64,000 bases of DNA from Sporobacter sp963677825 (lineage in GTDB: Bacteria; Bacillota; Clostridia; Oscillospirales; Oscillospiraceae), in the NCBI GenBank assembly GCA_963677825.2, contig CAXXEF010000001.1, positions 434,001-498,000 of the forward strand. Reading direction: 5' to 3'. The notes under the pieces are model-generated. The model had not been told where the DNA came from, ran no database searches, and worked only from the letters and a program-made list of their open reading frames with translations. Shown one piece after another: positions 43,726-52,840 of the stretch; the stretch's first letter is position 1; the number at the start of each line of letters is the position of its first letter. The position numbers were made by a program, and so were the translations under genes.

Positions 43726-44223
43726 ATGAAAAAAGTTGCGGTCATTATGGGATCAGACAGCGACCTGCCGGTTGTCGGCGCCGCGATAAAACGGCTCAAA
43801 GAGTTCGGCATCCCCTTTGAGGCGCACGTCATGTCGGCGCACAGAACACCGCGCGAGGCCGAAGCGTTTGCTTCCGCCGCTGTCGATAACGGCTTCGGCG
43901 TCATCATCGCTGCGGCCGGCAAAGCCGCGCATCTCGGCGGCGTTATCGCCGCGTATACAACTTTACCTGTTATCGGACTGCCCATAAAATCCTCTACAAT
44001 GGATGGCTTGGACAGTCTTTTGTCGATCGTGCAGATGCCGTCCGGCGTACCGGTCGCGTGTGTTGCGATCGGCGGTGCGGATAATGCCGCGATCCTTGCT
44101 GCGCAGATTCTGGCCGTCACGGACGAATCCCTGCGCAAAAAGCTGGAGGACTTTAAAAAGACAATGGCCGAAAAAGTCCGCGAAAAGGACGCTAAAATAC
44201 AAAGCGAGGTCAACGATTTATGA
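43726..44223 (+). CDS. purE: N5-carboxyaminoimidazole ribonucleotide mutase
   Basis: The 165-residue enzyme moves the carboxyl group in de novo purine synthesis. It has AVIMGSDSDLPVV at the N-terminus, VMSAHRTPREAE, and AAAGKAAHLGGVIAAYTTLPVIGLP, then LLSIVQMPSGVPVACVAI. No purK is visible here, so either it lies elsewhere or AIR is carboxylated directly. The ATG at 43726 behind TGGAGG is preferred to an upstream ATG at 43702. It overlaps purC by four bases. Confidence 0.94.
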   Translation: MKKVAVIMGSDSDLPVVGAAIKRLKEFGIPFEAHVMSAHRTPREAEAFASAAVDNGFGVIIAAAGKAAHLGGVIAAYTTLPVIGLPIKSSTMDGLDSLLSIVQMPSGVPVACVAIGGADNAAILAAQILAVTDESLRKKLEDFKKTMAEKVREKDAKIQSEVNDL

Positions 44224-44927
44224 AAAAGCTTGAGCAAATCTATGAAGGCAAAGCAAAAAAGGTCTTCAAAACCGACGATCCCGCACTTGTCATCGTCGAC
44301 TATAAAGACGACGCAACGGCATTTAACGCGCTGAAAAAGGGCACGATTACCGGTAAAGGTGTCATCAACAACAAGATGACAAACCACCTTATGCGTTTGC
44401 TGGCGCAGACTGGTGTCCCCACGCATTACGTCGAAGAGCTCTCCGACCGCGAAACGCTCGTTAAAAGTGTTCAGATCATACCGCTGGAGGTCATCGTCCG
44501 CAACATTGCCGCCGGTTCGTTTTCCAAGCGCTTCGGTGTCAAGGAAGGGACCGTCTTCAGAAAACCGAGCCTGGAGTTCTCCTATAAGAACGACGAACTG
44601 GGCGATCCGATGATCAACGACTCACAGATATTCGCCATGGAACTGTCCACCCCGTCGGAACTGGCGCTGATCCGCGAATATTCTTTCAAAATCAACGACT
44701 TTCTTAAATCAACGCTGGAGGAAGCGGGCATCACGCTTGTCGACTTCAAGCTAGAATTCGGCAAGACGCCGGACGGCACCCTCATCCTCGCCGACGAAAT
44801 CTCGCCGGATACCTGCCGGTTCTGGGATTCTAAAACCGGCGAAAAGCTTGACAAAGACCGATTCCGTCAGGATCTGGGCAATGTCGAAGGCGCGTATCAG
44901 GAAATGTCGCGCCGCCTGTTTGGTTAA
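44220..44927 (+). CDS. purC: SAICAR synthetase
   Basis: The 235-residue enzyme joins CAIR and aspartate using ATP. It shows QIYEGKAKKVFKTDDPALVIV, GKGVINNKMTNHLMRLL, PLEVIVRNIAAGSFSKRFG, DLK-like LVDFKLEFGKTPDG, and LADEISPDTCRFWDSKTGEKLDKD. Length is typical of the bacterial form. It overlaps purE by ATGA. No ribosome site other than the coupled one is visible. Confidence 0.95.
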   Translation: MKKLEQIYEGKAKKVFKTDDPALVIVDYKDDATAFNALKKGTITGKGVINNKMTNHLMRLLAQTGVPTHYVEELSDRETLVKSVQIIPLEVIVRNIAAGSFSKRFGVKEGTVFRKPSLEFSYKNDELGDPMINDSQIFAMELSTPSELALIREYSFKINDFLKSTLEEAGITLVDFKLEFGKTPDGTLILADEISPDTCRFWDSKTGEKLDKDRFRQDLGNVEGAYQEMSRRLFG

Positions 44928-44933
44928 GCTGAT

Positions 44934-45992
44934 ATGGATAATGCAATGAAAAATTCCCGGTCGGACAGCTATGCTGCCGCCGGCGTCGATGTCACAGCCG
45001 GATACGAGTCGGTCGAACGGATTAAACCGCTTGTCGAGAGCACCTTCCGCGAGGGCGTGCTCGGCGGATTGGGCGGCTTCGGCGGGCTGTTCGCGCCGAA
45101 TCTTGAGGGCATGAAGAAGCCCGTCTTTGTTTCCGGCACCGACGGTGTCGGCACAAAGCTCAAGCTTGCATTCATGACCGACAAGCACGACACCATCGGC
45201 GTCGACTGCGTGGCCATGTGCGTTAACGATATCATCTGCGCCGGTGCCGAGCCACTGTTCTTCCTCGATTATCTGGCCATGGGCAAAAACAAACCCGAAC
45301 GTACAGAGCAGATCGTCAAGGGTGTTACGGAAGGCTGTAAGCAGGCCGGCTGCGCGCTCATCGGCGGCGAGACAGCGGAAATGCCCGGGTTTTATCCAGA
45401 AGACGAATACGACATTGCCGGCTTTGCCGTCGGTATTGTCGATCACGACAAAATGATTACCGGCAGTACGATCAAGCCGGGCGACCGACTGATTGGTCTG
45501 GCGTCATCGGGACTGCACTCCAACGGCTTCTCCCTTGTGCGAAAAGTGCTGGACTTGTCGCCGGATGAGCTGAACACCTACGTCAAAGAGCTGTACTGTA
45601 CGCTCGGTGAGGAACTCATGAAGCCGACGCGTATCTATGTACGTCAGGTATTGCATCTGATCAAAACACTCGGCATGAACATTAAGGGCCTGTGTCACGT
45701 TACCGGCGGAGGCTTGTACGAAAACGTGCCGCGCATGCTGCCGGATGACATTACGGCAGTCATTTTACCGTCTGAATTTCCCGTCAGCCGGATCTTCACC
45801 TATTTGCAGGCACGCAGCGATATTCCCCTGCGCGATATGTATAACACGTTTAACATGGGCATTGGGCTCGTGATGGCTGTCGACGCCGAAGACGCAGGCG
45901 CCGTCGTCAACGCACTCACCCAAATCGGCGAACACCCATATGTGATCGGCAGCTGCGTCAGTGGAGAAAAAGGAGTGGAGCTGAATTGGTAA
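44934..45992 (+). CDS. purM: Phosphoribosylformylglycinamidine cyclo-ligase
   Basis: The 352-residue AIR synthetase closes the imidazole ring. It reads SYAAAGVDVTAGYESVERI, GGLFAPNLEGMKKPVFVSGTDGVGTKLK, MCVNDIICAGAEPLFFLDY, ALIGGETAEMPGFY, and GLASSGLHSNGFSLVRK, with the C-terminal CHVTGGGLYENVPRM. It starts seven bases after purC. A weak ribosome site suggests coupling. The 3' end overlaps purN by seven bases. Confidence 0.96.
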   Translation: MDNAMKNSRSDSYAAAGVDVTAGYESVERIKPLVESTFREGVLGGLGGFGGLFAPNLEGMKKPVFVSGTDGVGTKLKLAFMTDKHDTIGVDCVAMCVNDIICAGAEPLFFLDYLAMGKNKPERTEQIVKGVTEGCKQAGCALIGGETAEMPGFYPEDEYDIAGFAVGIVDHDKMITGSTIKPGDRLIGLASSGLHSNGFSLVRKVLDLSPDELNTYVKELYCTLGEELMKPTRIYVRQVLHLIKTLGMNIKGLCHVTGGGLYENVPRMLPDDITAVILPSEFPVSRIFTYLQARSDIPLRDMYNTFNMGIGLVMAVDAEDAGAVVNALTQIGEHPYVIGSCVSGEKGVELNW

Positions 45993-46621
45993 AGACCGCT
46001 ATACTTGTTTCCGGTGAGGGAACGAATCTACAGTCGATCATCAACGCGCGCAATTTCGGTAAAATTAAAAACTGCGAGTTGACGGCCGTCATATCGTCAC
46101 GCCCGAACGCGTACGCACTTGAACGGGCCAAAAGCGCCGGTATCCCCACGCATGTCATTGATTATAAGCACTTCCCCAATCGCGGCGGCTACAGCGAGGC
46201 GATGTATAATCTGCTTAAAACGCTGGACGTTGAGCTGGTGGTACTGGCCGGTTTCCTTGTCGTTCTCGGTTCGCCGCTCATTGAGGCGTATGAAAACCGC
46301 ATCATCAACATTCACCCGTCGCTGGTGCCCGCTTTCTGCGGCGAGGGCTTTTACGGTATCCGCGTCCATGAGGAAGCCATCGAGTACGGTGTTAAGCTCA
46401 CCGGCGCGACGGCGCATTTCGCCACGGCTATTGCCGACGCCGGACCTGTCATCCTTCAGCGCGCGATAGACGTTCACGAGGGCGACACGGCCATATCGCT
46501 GCAAAAGCGCGTGATGGAGGAGGTCGAATGGAAAATCCTCCCCGAAGCGATATCTTTATACTGTGAAGGCCGCCTGTCACTCGTCGGGCGTATCGTCCAT
46601 ATTCGGGAGGCTGCCGAATGA
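45986..46621 (+). CDS. purN: Phosphoribosylglycinamide formyltransferase
   Basis: The 211-residue enzyme formylates GAR using 10-formyltetrahydrofolate. It has AILVSGEGTNLQSIINA (the usual Asn of SGNG/SGxGSN is Glu-Gly here), VVLAGFLVVLGSPLIEAY, and INIHPSLVPAFCG with the catalytic His. The start is TTG at 45986, overlapping the purM stop, with GGAG upstream. A second copy (purT) is not present in the window. Confidence 0.92.
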   Translation: MVKTAILVSGEGTNLQSIINARNFGKIKNCELTAVISSRPNAYALERAKSAGIPTHVIDYKHFPNRGGYSEAMYNLLKTLDVELVVLAGFLVVLGSPLIEAYENRIINIHPSLVPAFCGEGFYGIRVHEEAIEYGVKLTGATAHFATAIADAGPVILQRAIDVHEGDTAISLQKRVMEEVEWKILPEAISLYCEGRLSLVGRIVHIREAAE

Positions 46622-47322
46622 AACTGATTAATATTGCTGACGATCTGCGCGCCAACTCCTATCCCGGCCGCGGCATAGTTCTTGGCCGCAGCGAGGACGG
46701 CAAAAACGCCGTCCTTGTCTATTTCATTATGGGGCGCAGCATTAACAGCCGCAACCGCATCTTTACAGAAACGGACGACGGCATCCGTACTGAAGCGTTC
46801 GATCCGTCGAAGATGAGCGACCCGAGCCTGATCATTTATCATCCCGTCCGTTTTTACTGCGGGCACATCATCGTCTCCAACGGCGATCAGACCGACACCA
46901 TTCACGACAATATGCTCAACGACAACAGCTTCCACAGTTCGCTGCAAAAACGCACCTTCGAGCCGGACGCCCCAAACTACACCCCGCGCGTCTCCGGTAT
47001 TCTGACGCGTGAGGGCGGCTATAAGCTGTCGATACTCAAAAGTCTCAGCGGCGATCCGTCGTGTACCTGCCGGCAGTTTTTTGAGTATGAAAATCCGCAG
47101 CCGGGCGTCGGTCATTTCATCCATACTTATAAAAGCGACGGCGATCCGATCCCCTCGTTTACGGGCGAGCCGAAATCTGTCGCGGTTACCGGGGATCTTA
47201 AAACCTACGCCGAAACGATCTGGAACGCGCTTAACGCGGACAATAAGGTCTCGCTGTACGCCTGCGCGCGCGATATCGCCACCGGCGAATCATCGCATAT
47301 GATCATTAATAAATACGTCTGA
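46618..47322 (+). CDS. IMP cyclohydrolase, PurO-type
   Basis: The 234-residue protein begins INIADDLRANSYPGRGIVLGRS and has VYFIMGRSINSRNRIF, which is the archaeal-type IMP cyclohydrolase (PF07826) signature. It makes IMP from FAICAR, the last de novo step. The next gene carries the preceding formyltransferase alone, so the two halves of bacterial PurH are encoded separately here. It overlaps purN by four bases. Confidence 0.85.
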   Translation: MKLINIADDLRANSYPGRGIVLGRSEDGKNAVLVYFIMGRSINSRNRIFTETDDGIRTEAFDPSKMSDPSLIIYHPVRFYCGHIIVSNGDQTDTIHDNMLNDNSFHSSLQKRTFEPDAPNYTPRVSGILTREGGYKLSILKSLSGDPSCTCRQFFEYENPQPGVGHFIHTYKSDGDPIPSFTGEPKSVAVTGDLKTYAETIWNALNADNKVSLYACARDIATGESSHMIINKYV

Positions 47323-47335
47323 GGAGGCTTCTATC

Positions 47336-48508
47336 ATGACGGAGCTTGAGCTGAAATACGGCTGTAACCCGAATCAGAAACCGGCCCGCATCTTTATGCG
47401 CAGCGGCACACTGCCAATAACAGTGCTTAACGGCCGCCCAGGCTATATCAACCTGCTTGACGCGTTTAACAGCTATCAGCTCGTACGCGAGCTCAAACAG
47501 GCAACAGGGCTGCCGTCGGCCGCGTCGTTTAAGCACGTCTCCCCTGCCGGCGCCGCTGTCTACACACCGCTTGATGAAACCGACCGCAAAGCCTTCTTCG
47601 TCGAAGGTCTTGAGCTGACGCCGCTCGCGGCTGCCTACGCGCGTGCGCGCGGCGCCGACCGCTTATCGTCCTACGGTGACTGGGCGGCGCTGTCCGACGT
47701 CTGTGACGCTCAGACAGCCGCGCTGCTCGCGCTTGAAGTGTCCGACGGCGTCATCGCGCCGGGCTTTACGGACGAGGCGCTAAGTATCCTAAAAACAAAA
47801 CGCAAGGGCGGCTACAATGTCGTCCAGATTGATACGGCATACGTCCCCGCGCCTGCCGAACATAAAGACGTCTACGGCGTCACGTTCGAACAGGGCCGCA
47901 ACGATCTGAAGATCGACGAATCAATGCTGGAGAAGATCGTCACCGCAAATAAAGATCTGCCCAACGGCGCCAAACGCGACCTGCTCGTGTCGCTCATCGC
48001 GCTTAAGTACACACAGAGCAATTCCGTGTGCTACGCAACCGGCGGACAGGCCATCGGCATCGGTGCCGGTCAGCAAAGCCGCATCCACTGCACGCGCCTT
48101 GCCGGCTCTAAAGCCGACAATTGGCATCTGCGCCGTCACCCGAAGGTACTGGCGCTGCCGTTTAGAGAAGATATCGGCCGACCGACGCGCGACAACGCCA
48201 TTGACGTTTACATCTCCGATGAATACGAGGATGTCTTGGCCGACGGCGCATGGCAGGCTGTCTTTACAGAAAAGCCGGACGTGTTCACGGTCACGGAGAA
48301 AAAAGACTGGCTGTCAAACGTTCAAGGCGTCTGCCTCGGCAGCGACGCCTTTTTCCCCTTTGGCGACAACATTGAGCGCGCGAAAAAGTCGGGCGTAAAA
48401 TACATCGCCGAGCCGGGCGGCTCAATACGGGACGACAATGTCATCGCCACGTGCGACAAATACGGCATGGTGATGGCGTTCACCGGCATCCGGTTGTTCC
48501 ATCACTAA
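47336..48508 (+). CDS. AICAR transformylase, standalone PurH C-terminal half
   Basis: The 390-residue protein contains only the formyltransferase domain of PurH. It has ELKYGCNPNQKPARIF, SFKHVSPAGAAV, ALKYTQSNSVCYATGGQAIGIG, and DAFFPFGDNIERAKKSGVKY, with GGSIRDDNVI near the end. The N-terminal IMP cyclohydrolase domain of bifunctional PurH (about 190 residues) is missing, replaced by the PurO-type gene just upstream. GGAGG precedes the ATG. Confidence 0.9.
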   Translation: MTELELKYGCNPNQKPARIFMRSGTLPITVLNGRPGYINLLDAFNSYQLVRELKQATGLPSAASFKHVSPAGAAVYTPLDETDRKAFFVEGLELTPLAAAYARARGADRLSSYGDWAALSDVCDAQTAALLALEVSDGVIAPGFTDEALSILKTKRKGGYNVVQIDTAYVPAPAEHKDVYGVTFEQGRNDLKIDESMLEKIVTANKDLPNGAKRDLLVSLIALKYTQSNSVCYATGGQAIGIGAGQQSRIHCTRLAGSKADNWHLRRHPKVLALPFREDIGRPTRDNAIDVYISDEYEDVLADGAWQAVFTEKPDVFTVTEKKDWLSNVQGVCLGSDAFFPFGDNIERAKKSGVKYIAEPGGSIRDDNVIATCDKYGMVMAFTGIRLFHH

Positions 48509-48566
48509 AAAGACAATAGTACACGCTTTTTTATTCACACAGGAAACCACCAAAAATTGCGTATAA

Positions 48567-48594
48567 GGAGGAGGCTTCATATTAAGCCGCCTCC
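48567..48594 (+). terminator. Hairpin between the transformylase and purD genes
   Basis: GGAGGAGGCTT pairs with AAGCCGCCTCC with one mismatch, and a short T-poor tail follows. It could reduce transcription into purD, or be only a processing stem. Confidence 0.4.
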
Positions 48595-48666
48595 CCCTTA
48601 TATCCCCTGATATATCTGCCGCCGCAGACGAATTCGCCGGCGGACGTTGCGTATGGAGGATCACCT

Positions 48667-49926
48667 ATGAATGTTATGGTTATCGGCGGCGGCGGCCGCG
48701 AGCACGCGATCTGTCTGGCGCTGCATCGCTCGCCGCGCGTAGATCGTTTATGGTGCGCGCCGGGCAATGGCGGCATCGCTGATATCGCCGACTGCGTCGA
48801 CATCAAAGCAACCGACCTTGACGCGCTCATCGCGTTCGCACAGTCGAACCCCGTCGATTTCGTCATGGTCGCACCGGACGATCCGCTGGCGCTTGGTCTC
48901 GTTGACCGGCTTGAAGCAGCCGGTATCCGCGCGTTCGGTCCGCGCGCCAACGCCGCCATCCTCGAATGCAGCAAGGCGTTTTCCAAACAGCTCATGCGCG
49001 ACAATAACATCCCCACGGCAGATTACGCGGTCTTCACAGACATGGACGCGGCATTGGCGTACATCCGGGAGAAAGGCGCGCCCATCGTCGTCAAGGCCGA
49101 CGGGCTGGCGCTCGGCAAGGGTGTCGTCGTCGCCGGAGACGTCGAAACGGCAGAAGAGGCCGTACGCTCGATGATGCTGGACAATAAGTTCGGCGCCAGC
49201 GGCGCCACGGTCGTTATTGAAGAATGCATGACGGGCCCGGAAGTTACGGTGCTCGCGTTCACAGACGGCAAGACGATTGTCCCAATGCTCTCCTCACAAG
49301 ACCATAAGCGCGCTTACAACAACGATAAAGGGCCCAACACGGGCGGCATGGGTGCGTTTTGCCCCAGCCCGAACTACACGCCCGAAATCGCGGATGTCTG
49401 TATGCGCACCATCTTCCGCCCCACAGTCGACGCGATGGCAACGCTTGGGCGACCGTTTAAGGGTGTGCTCTATTTCGGTCTCATGCTGACGGAGAAAGGC
49501 CCGCGCGTCGTCGAATATAATGCCCGTTTCGGTGATCCGGAGGCGCAGCCGCTGCTATCGATGCTTGAAACCGATCTCCTGGATATCCTTGAAGCGGTCG
49601 TCGACGATCGGCTTGACACGCTCGACATCCAATGGCGCAAGGGCGCGGCGTGCTGCATCGTCATGGCCAGCGGCGGCTACCCTGTTGCGTATGATAAAGG
49701 TTTTGTCATAGAGGGGCTTGGCGACGTTCCATCGGATATCACGGTTTATCATGCCGGCACGGCGCTGAAGGACGGACGCATCGTCACCAGCGGCGGACGC
49801 GTGTTGGGCGTCACAGCCGTCGGAAAGACGCTAAACGACGCCGTCAAGCGGGCGTACGAGGGCGTCGGATACATCTCATTTGAGCGGGCGCATTACCGTA
49901 CGGATATCGGTCAAAATCGCGTCTAA
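48667..49926 (+). CDS. purD: Phosphoribosylamine-glycine ligase
   Basis: The 419-residue GAR synthetase has MVIGGGGREHAICLAL, the ATP-grasp blocks IVVKADGLALGKGVVVA, EECMTGPEVTVLAF, and NTGGMGAFCPSP, and VVEYNARFGDPEAQPLL. The order of the operon is purE-C-M-N, PurO-type, transformylase, purD. Genes purF, L, Q, S, B and A are not in the window. GGAGG lies about six to seven bases before the ATG. Confidence 0.95.
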   Translation: MNVMVIGGGGREHAICLALHRSPRVDRLWCAPGNGGIADIADCVDIKATDLDALIAFAQSNPVDFVMVAPDDPLALGLVDRLEAAGIRAFGPRANAAILECSKAFSKQLMRDNNIPTADYAVFTDMDAALAYIREKGAPIVVKADGLALGKGVVVAGDVETAEEAVRSMMLDNKFGASGATVVIEECMTGPEVTVLAFTDGKTIVPMLSSQDHKRAYNNDKGPNTGGMGAFCPSPNYTPEIADVCMRTIFRPTVDAMATLGRPFKGVLYFGLMLTEKGPRVVEYNARFGDPEAQPLLSMLETDLLDILEAVVDDRLDTLDIQWRKGAACCIVMASGGYPVAYDKGFVIEGLGDVPSDITVYHAGTALKDGRIVTSGGRVLGVTAVGKTLNDAVKRAYEGVGYISFERAHYRTDIGQNRV

Positions 49927-49967
49927 GTTTTGCCTAAAACAGCATACCACAGACCGGTCTGATATCA

Positions 49968-49996
49968 TTGACAAGCCCGTCTGTTTATGCTATGAT
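49968..49996 (+). promoter_or_regulatory. Promoter for the tRNA-Ser genes
   Basis: TTGACA (49968-49973), 17 bases, TATGAT (49991-49996), 35 bases before the first tRNA. Confidence 0.75.
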
Positions 49997-50031
49997 AGCT
50001 TCTGCCTCTCGGGGCAGCGCGCGGGCGATAC

Positions 50032-50119
50032 GGAGAGGTACCGAAGCGGTCATAACGGGGCGGTCTTGAAAACCGTTAGGGCTTCACGGCCCACATGGGT
50101 TCGAATCCCATCCTCTCCG
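50032..50119 (+). tRNA. tRNA-Ser (anticodon UGA)
   Basis: The acceptor GGAGAGG pairs with CCTCTCC and a discriminator G. The anticodon stem-loop CGGTC-TTGAAAA-ccg has TGA as anticodon, and a long variable arm is present. No CCA is encoded. It shares a promoter with the next tRNA. Confidence 0.93.
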
Positions 50120-50159
50120 CTTTTCTTATCATAACAGCATAATTGGTTCAATTCGGCAT

Positions 50160-50251
50160 GGAGAAGTACCCAAGTGGCCGAAGGGGCTCCCCTGCTAAGG
50201 GAGTAGTACGTGATGAGCGTAGCGAGGGTTCAAATCCCTCCTTCTCCGCCA
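50160..50251 (+). tRNA. tRNA-Ser (anticodon GCU), CCA encoded
   Basis: GGAGAAG pairs with CTTCTCC, the anticodon stem CTCCC/GGGAG holds CTGCTAA with GCT, and a long variable arm follows. The discriminator G is followed by an encoded CCA. A perfect terminator follows immediately. Confidence 0.93.
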
Positions 50252-50286
50252 AAAAAAGCACCCTTTTAGGGTGCTTTTTTATTTTT
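50252..50286. terminator. Terminator for tRNA-Ser and the ger operon
   Basis: AAAAAAGCACCC pairs with GGGTGCTTTTTT, T and A runs on both sides. The minus-strand small membrane gene ends inside it. Confidence 0.92.
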
Positions 50287-50503
50287 GCGGGTATCCGAGA
50301 TGCAGCACATCAACGATCAAATGCTGCGCGCCTTTGGCTGGGCTCGGCAGCGTGACGTGAAAGGTCATTAACGCGGCAAGCGCAAAGACGAAAACGTAAA
50401 GTCCAGCCAGTACCGATACCTCGTACCACTTTTTTTGTTTGATTAGCTGCGGAAAGTCGTTCAGACCCAGCACAATGAACACTAACGCTATCATGACGAT
50501 CAT
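50279..50503 (-). CDS. Small membrane protein at the end of the ger operon
   Basis: A 74-residue protein with two hydrophobic helices (IVMIALVFIVLGLN and VSVLAGLYVFVFALAALMTFHV), joined by a basic loop (QLIKQKKW). It starts 15 bases after the GerB-type permease stop in the same direction. I know no named family. Small extra proteins in ger operons (for example GerD-like or GerT-like accessories) are known, but this one has no lipobox. Confidence 0.65.
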   Translation of the reverse strand: MIVMIALVFIVLGLNDFPQLIKQKKWYEVSVLAGLYVFVFALAALMTFHVTLPSPAKGAQHLIVDVLHLGYPQK

Positions 50504-50518
50504 ATTGCCCTCTGCTTC

Positions 50519-51622
50519 CTATCCGCCCGACGGCGCGCCGACCGGCCGCTTGTCCGTACCCCGAATAAATGAGATGATAATTGTCACGAGCGGCAGTACA
50601 ACAAGAAAAAACGTTGAATATGTGGGCGCGGCTGTCATGTTCCATTTTATATGCTCCGTCACAGCTGAAAAAATAGCCGATGAATAAACGACAATCAGTG
50701 CCCCTACAATGAATACCAGCGATTTATAAGAGTTAAATCCTACAATATCGCTGAGCATATTGACTGTTGCGTAGTACACAACACTGACCTTGAAGAATAA
50801 CAGGCTCATGAGAATAACAGCATAGATGATTTCCAGTCGAGTTAAGATGTCTCCAATGTCGATATACCGGATAACGGAAAAGGTCGGCTGGGCAAATATT
50901 GCTGTAAACGGACCAAGAACGGTAATGTCACGCAGCACAATCAGCATTAAAACAGCCGCGCCAATCAGCAGTCCGCGCCGCATCGCGCTGCCGAACGCTT
51001 CCGGCGCACGCAGATACGGTATAAAGGTCATAAACGCAATAATTTCACAAAACGGCAGCATTGTTACAATATGCGCGCCGATCAGATAATCGCGTGGCGG
51101 GAGTGTCAGCGCCGGCTGCAGAAAATCCAGATGCGTTCTGTTGATGAGCAGCAGTCCGTTGAATACGATGGCTGCAAACGCGATGAAGACGGCTAAAAAT
51201 CCATATCGCGCTATATTCAACGGTCCTTTACGCACCGCCCATGCACAAACCATTGTAAATAGGATGAAGATCAACATTATTGGTGTTTCATGCAGTGCGA
51301 CACTGTTAATAAAGTCTCCGAGATTGCGGGTGTTAAAGTACGCCAGGGACAAAAAATAGTACGCGTACAGTCCGGAGACGATTTTTCCGAGCGTTTTGCC
51401 AAAAACGGCTTTATTAATCTGCGCCAAACCCAATCCGGGATACCGATTGGCTATAACCGTATATAGACCAACGATCATGAGGCTGGCAACGAGCCCGATT
51501 AGTACGCTCACCCACGAGTCATTTTCAGCAAAGTAGTATAAATTACTTGTTAAGAGACTGGCACCGAAAATAAAGGCGCCGACGCTGTACGTCAATTGTT
51601 TACGCGAGATTACCATATTCAC
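50519..51622 (-). CDS. Spore germination permease, GerAB/GerB type
   Basis: The 367-residue integral membrane protein of the APC-like GerAB family. It has about ten helices (for example QLTYSVGAFIFGASLLTSN, VLIGLVASLMIVGLY, ITVLGPFTAIFAQPTFSVIR). GerAB subunits bind the germinant in the spore inner membrane. The GTG at 51622 was chosen because GGAGGG lies seven bases upstream. It follows the GerC gene by 18 bases. Confidence 0.9.
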   Translation of the reverse strand: MNMVISRKQLTYSVGAFIFGASLLTSNLYYFAENDSWVSVLIGLVASLMIVGLYTVIANRYPGLGLAQINKAVFGKTLGKIVSGLYAYYFLSLAYFNTRNLGDFINSVALHETPIMLIFILFTMVCAWAVRKGPLNIARYGFLAVFIAFAAIVFNGLLLINRTHLDFLQPALTLPPRDYLIGAHIVTMLPFCEIIAFMTFIPYLRAPEAFGSAMRRGLLIGAAVLMLIVLRDITVLGPFTAIFAQPTFSVIRYIDIGDILTRLEIIYAVILMSLLFFKVSVVYYATVNMLSDIVGFNSYKSLVFIVGALIVVYSSAIFSAVTEHIKWNMTAAPTYSTFFLVVLPLVTIIISFIRGTDKRPVGAPSGG

Positions 51623-51640
51623 CGCTGTCCCTCCCTCCAT

Positions 51641-52840
51641 TCAGCCCGTTGTTTCTTCCGGTACAAGCGGCCTGACGAGACGGCCGTTCCCGTCTGCTTT
51701 CACGTGCGTCTTTATATCAAAGCGGACTTTCGGAAACAACTCGTCCCAGTTGCTTTTCATTTCTTCCCACTGCTTCGGATACAGCCTGTTAAGGGCATCA
51801 CCGATACCAAAAACGTCGGCACGCAGCGACTGCGCGGTGTCGATCGCTTCGCCGATTTCCTGCCGAATCGCCATTTCAGACGCGTTAAGCAATAGCGGCA
51901 TATGGTCTGGGTCGGCAACATTAAACGTCCCCGTCTGGTCGCCGACGCCGACTGTTACCCGAACTTCCAACTGGACGACGACGGCACCGTCCTCATATAA
52001 AACAGGTGTGAAGTGGCTTTTTGCGTCTCTGATTTCCATTGTGACCAGCGCGTCTTCGATTACCAGCTCCATCACACCTTCATTAGCTTTATTCTGAACG
52101 TAAAGCATCCCGCGCGTCTGCGTTGCGTCCAGCTCGCCGACCATAACGCTTTCCTTGAATACAGCCGTTCCGCGTACATAAATATGCTGTTTGGATTCAT
52201 CGTCTTCAATGATCTCAACAATAGGTGCAACAGCCGATGTCGTTTTGCTGACGATGGCGCTGACGAATTCAAATTCCGTAACGATCGGTGCGTTTGACGT
52301 CCCCTTCTGATCTTGAAGTATTTTTGTCAATTCAACGCAGGGCATCGACTCAACCTGCGGCGGCAACTCGTAGATGTCCCGCGCACTGCCTTTTGCAACG
52401 AATATAAACGACGTCATCCGCGCCTCCGGCGCGCGGACAAAGAAGTCTAAACTGTCGGCCACGCCGTCACGGGCAAGATCCTCCCCAAAAACGATGTTCT
52501 GGCTGTGCGCCATATAAAGCTTGCGGCTCGTTTTATACTGCATATTTCGAATAATTGCGTTGATAGCATCCCCCTTATTCGAAATATTACGATATTCCTT
52601 TGATGCACCGCTATCCCCCTTTATTTCAGTTTTTGACCCACTTTTTTCTGCCGGCTTATTACCGGTTGGATTGGCAATTTGTATGGTTACTTGTGTCTGC
52701 CCCTCGTCCGTTCGGTCAAGCGCGATGCCCATGACAACACCGAGCGTATCCAGTTCTCGCCTGTCGAAACAGCCGTTCAGCATCGGCAGCACTGATACTA
52801 TCAGCAGCACGGCAATAATTCTGTTCGCTTTACTGCTCAT
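51641..52840 (-). CDS. Spore germination lipoprotein, Ger(x)C family
   Basis: The 399-residue lipoprotein subunit of a germinant receptor. The signal reaches LPMLNGCFDRREL, the classic GerC lipobox and FDRREL start. Later ALDRTDEGQTQVTIQIANPTG and KTSRKLYMAHSQNIVFGEDLARDG match the family. Long GerC proteins end in a domain with IDTAQSLRADVFGIGD. The start ATG at 52840 overlaps the GerA stop by 11 bases. Confidence 0.92.
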   Translation of the reverse strand: MSSKANRIIAVLLIVSVLPMLNGCFDRRELDTLGVVMGIALDRTDEGQTQVTIQIANPTGNKPAEKSGSKTEIKGDSGASKEYRNISNKGDAINAIIRNMQYKTSRKLYMAHSQNIVFGEDLARDGVADSLDFFVRAPEARMTSFIFVAKGSARDIYELPPQVESMPCVELTKILQDQKGTSNAPIVTEFEFVSAIVSKTTSAVAPIVEIIEDDESKQHIYVRGTAVFKESVMVGELDATQTRGMLYVQNKANEGVMELVIEDALVTMEIRDAKSHFTPVLYEDGAVVVQLEVRVTVGVGDQTGTFNVADPDHMPLLLNASEMAIRQEIGEAIDTAQSLRADVFGIGDALNRLYPKQWEEMKSNWDELFPKVRFDIKTHVKADGNGRLVRPLVPEETTG

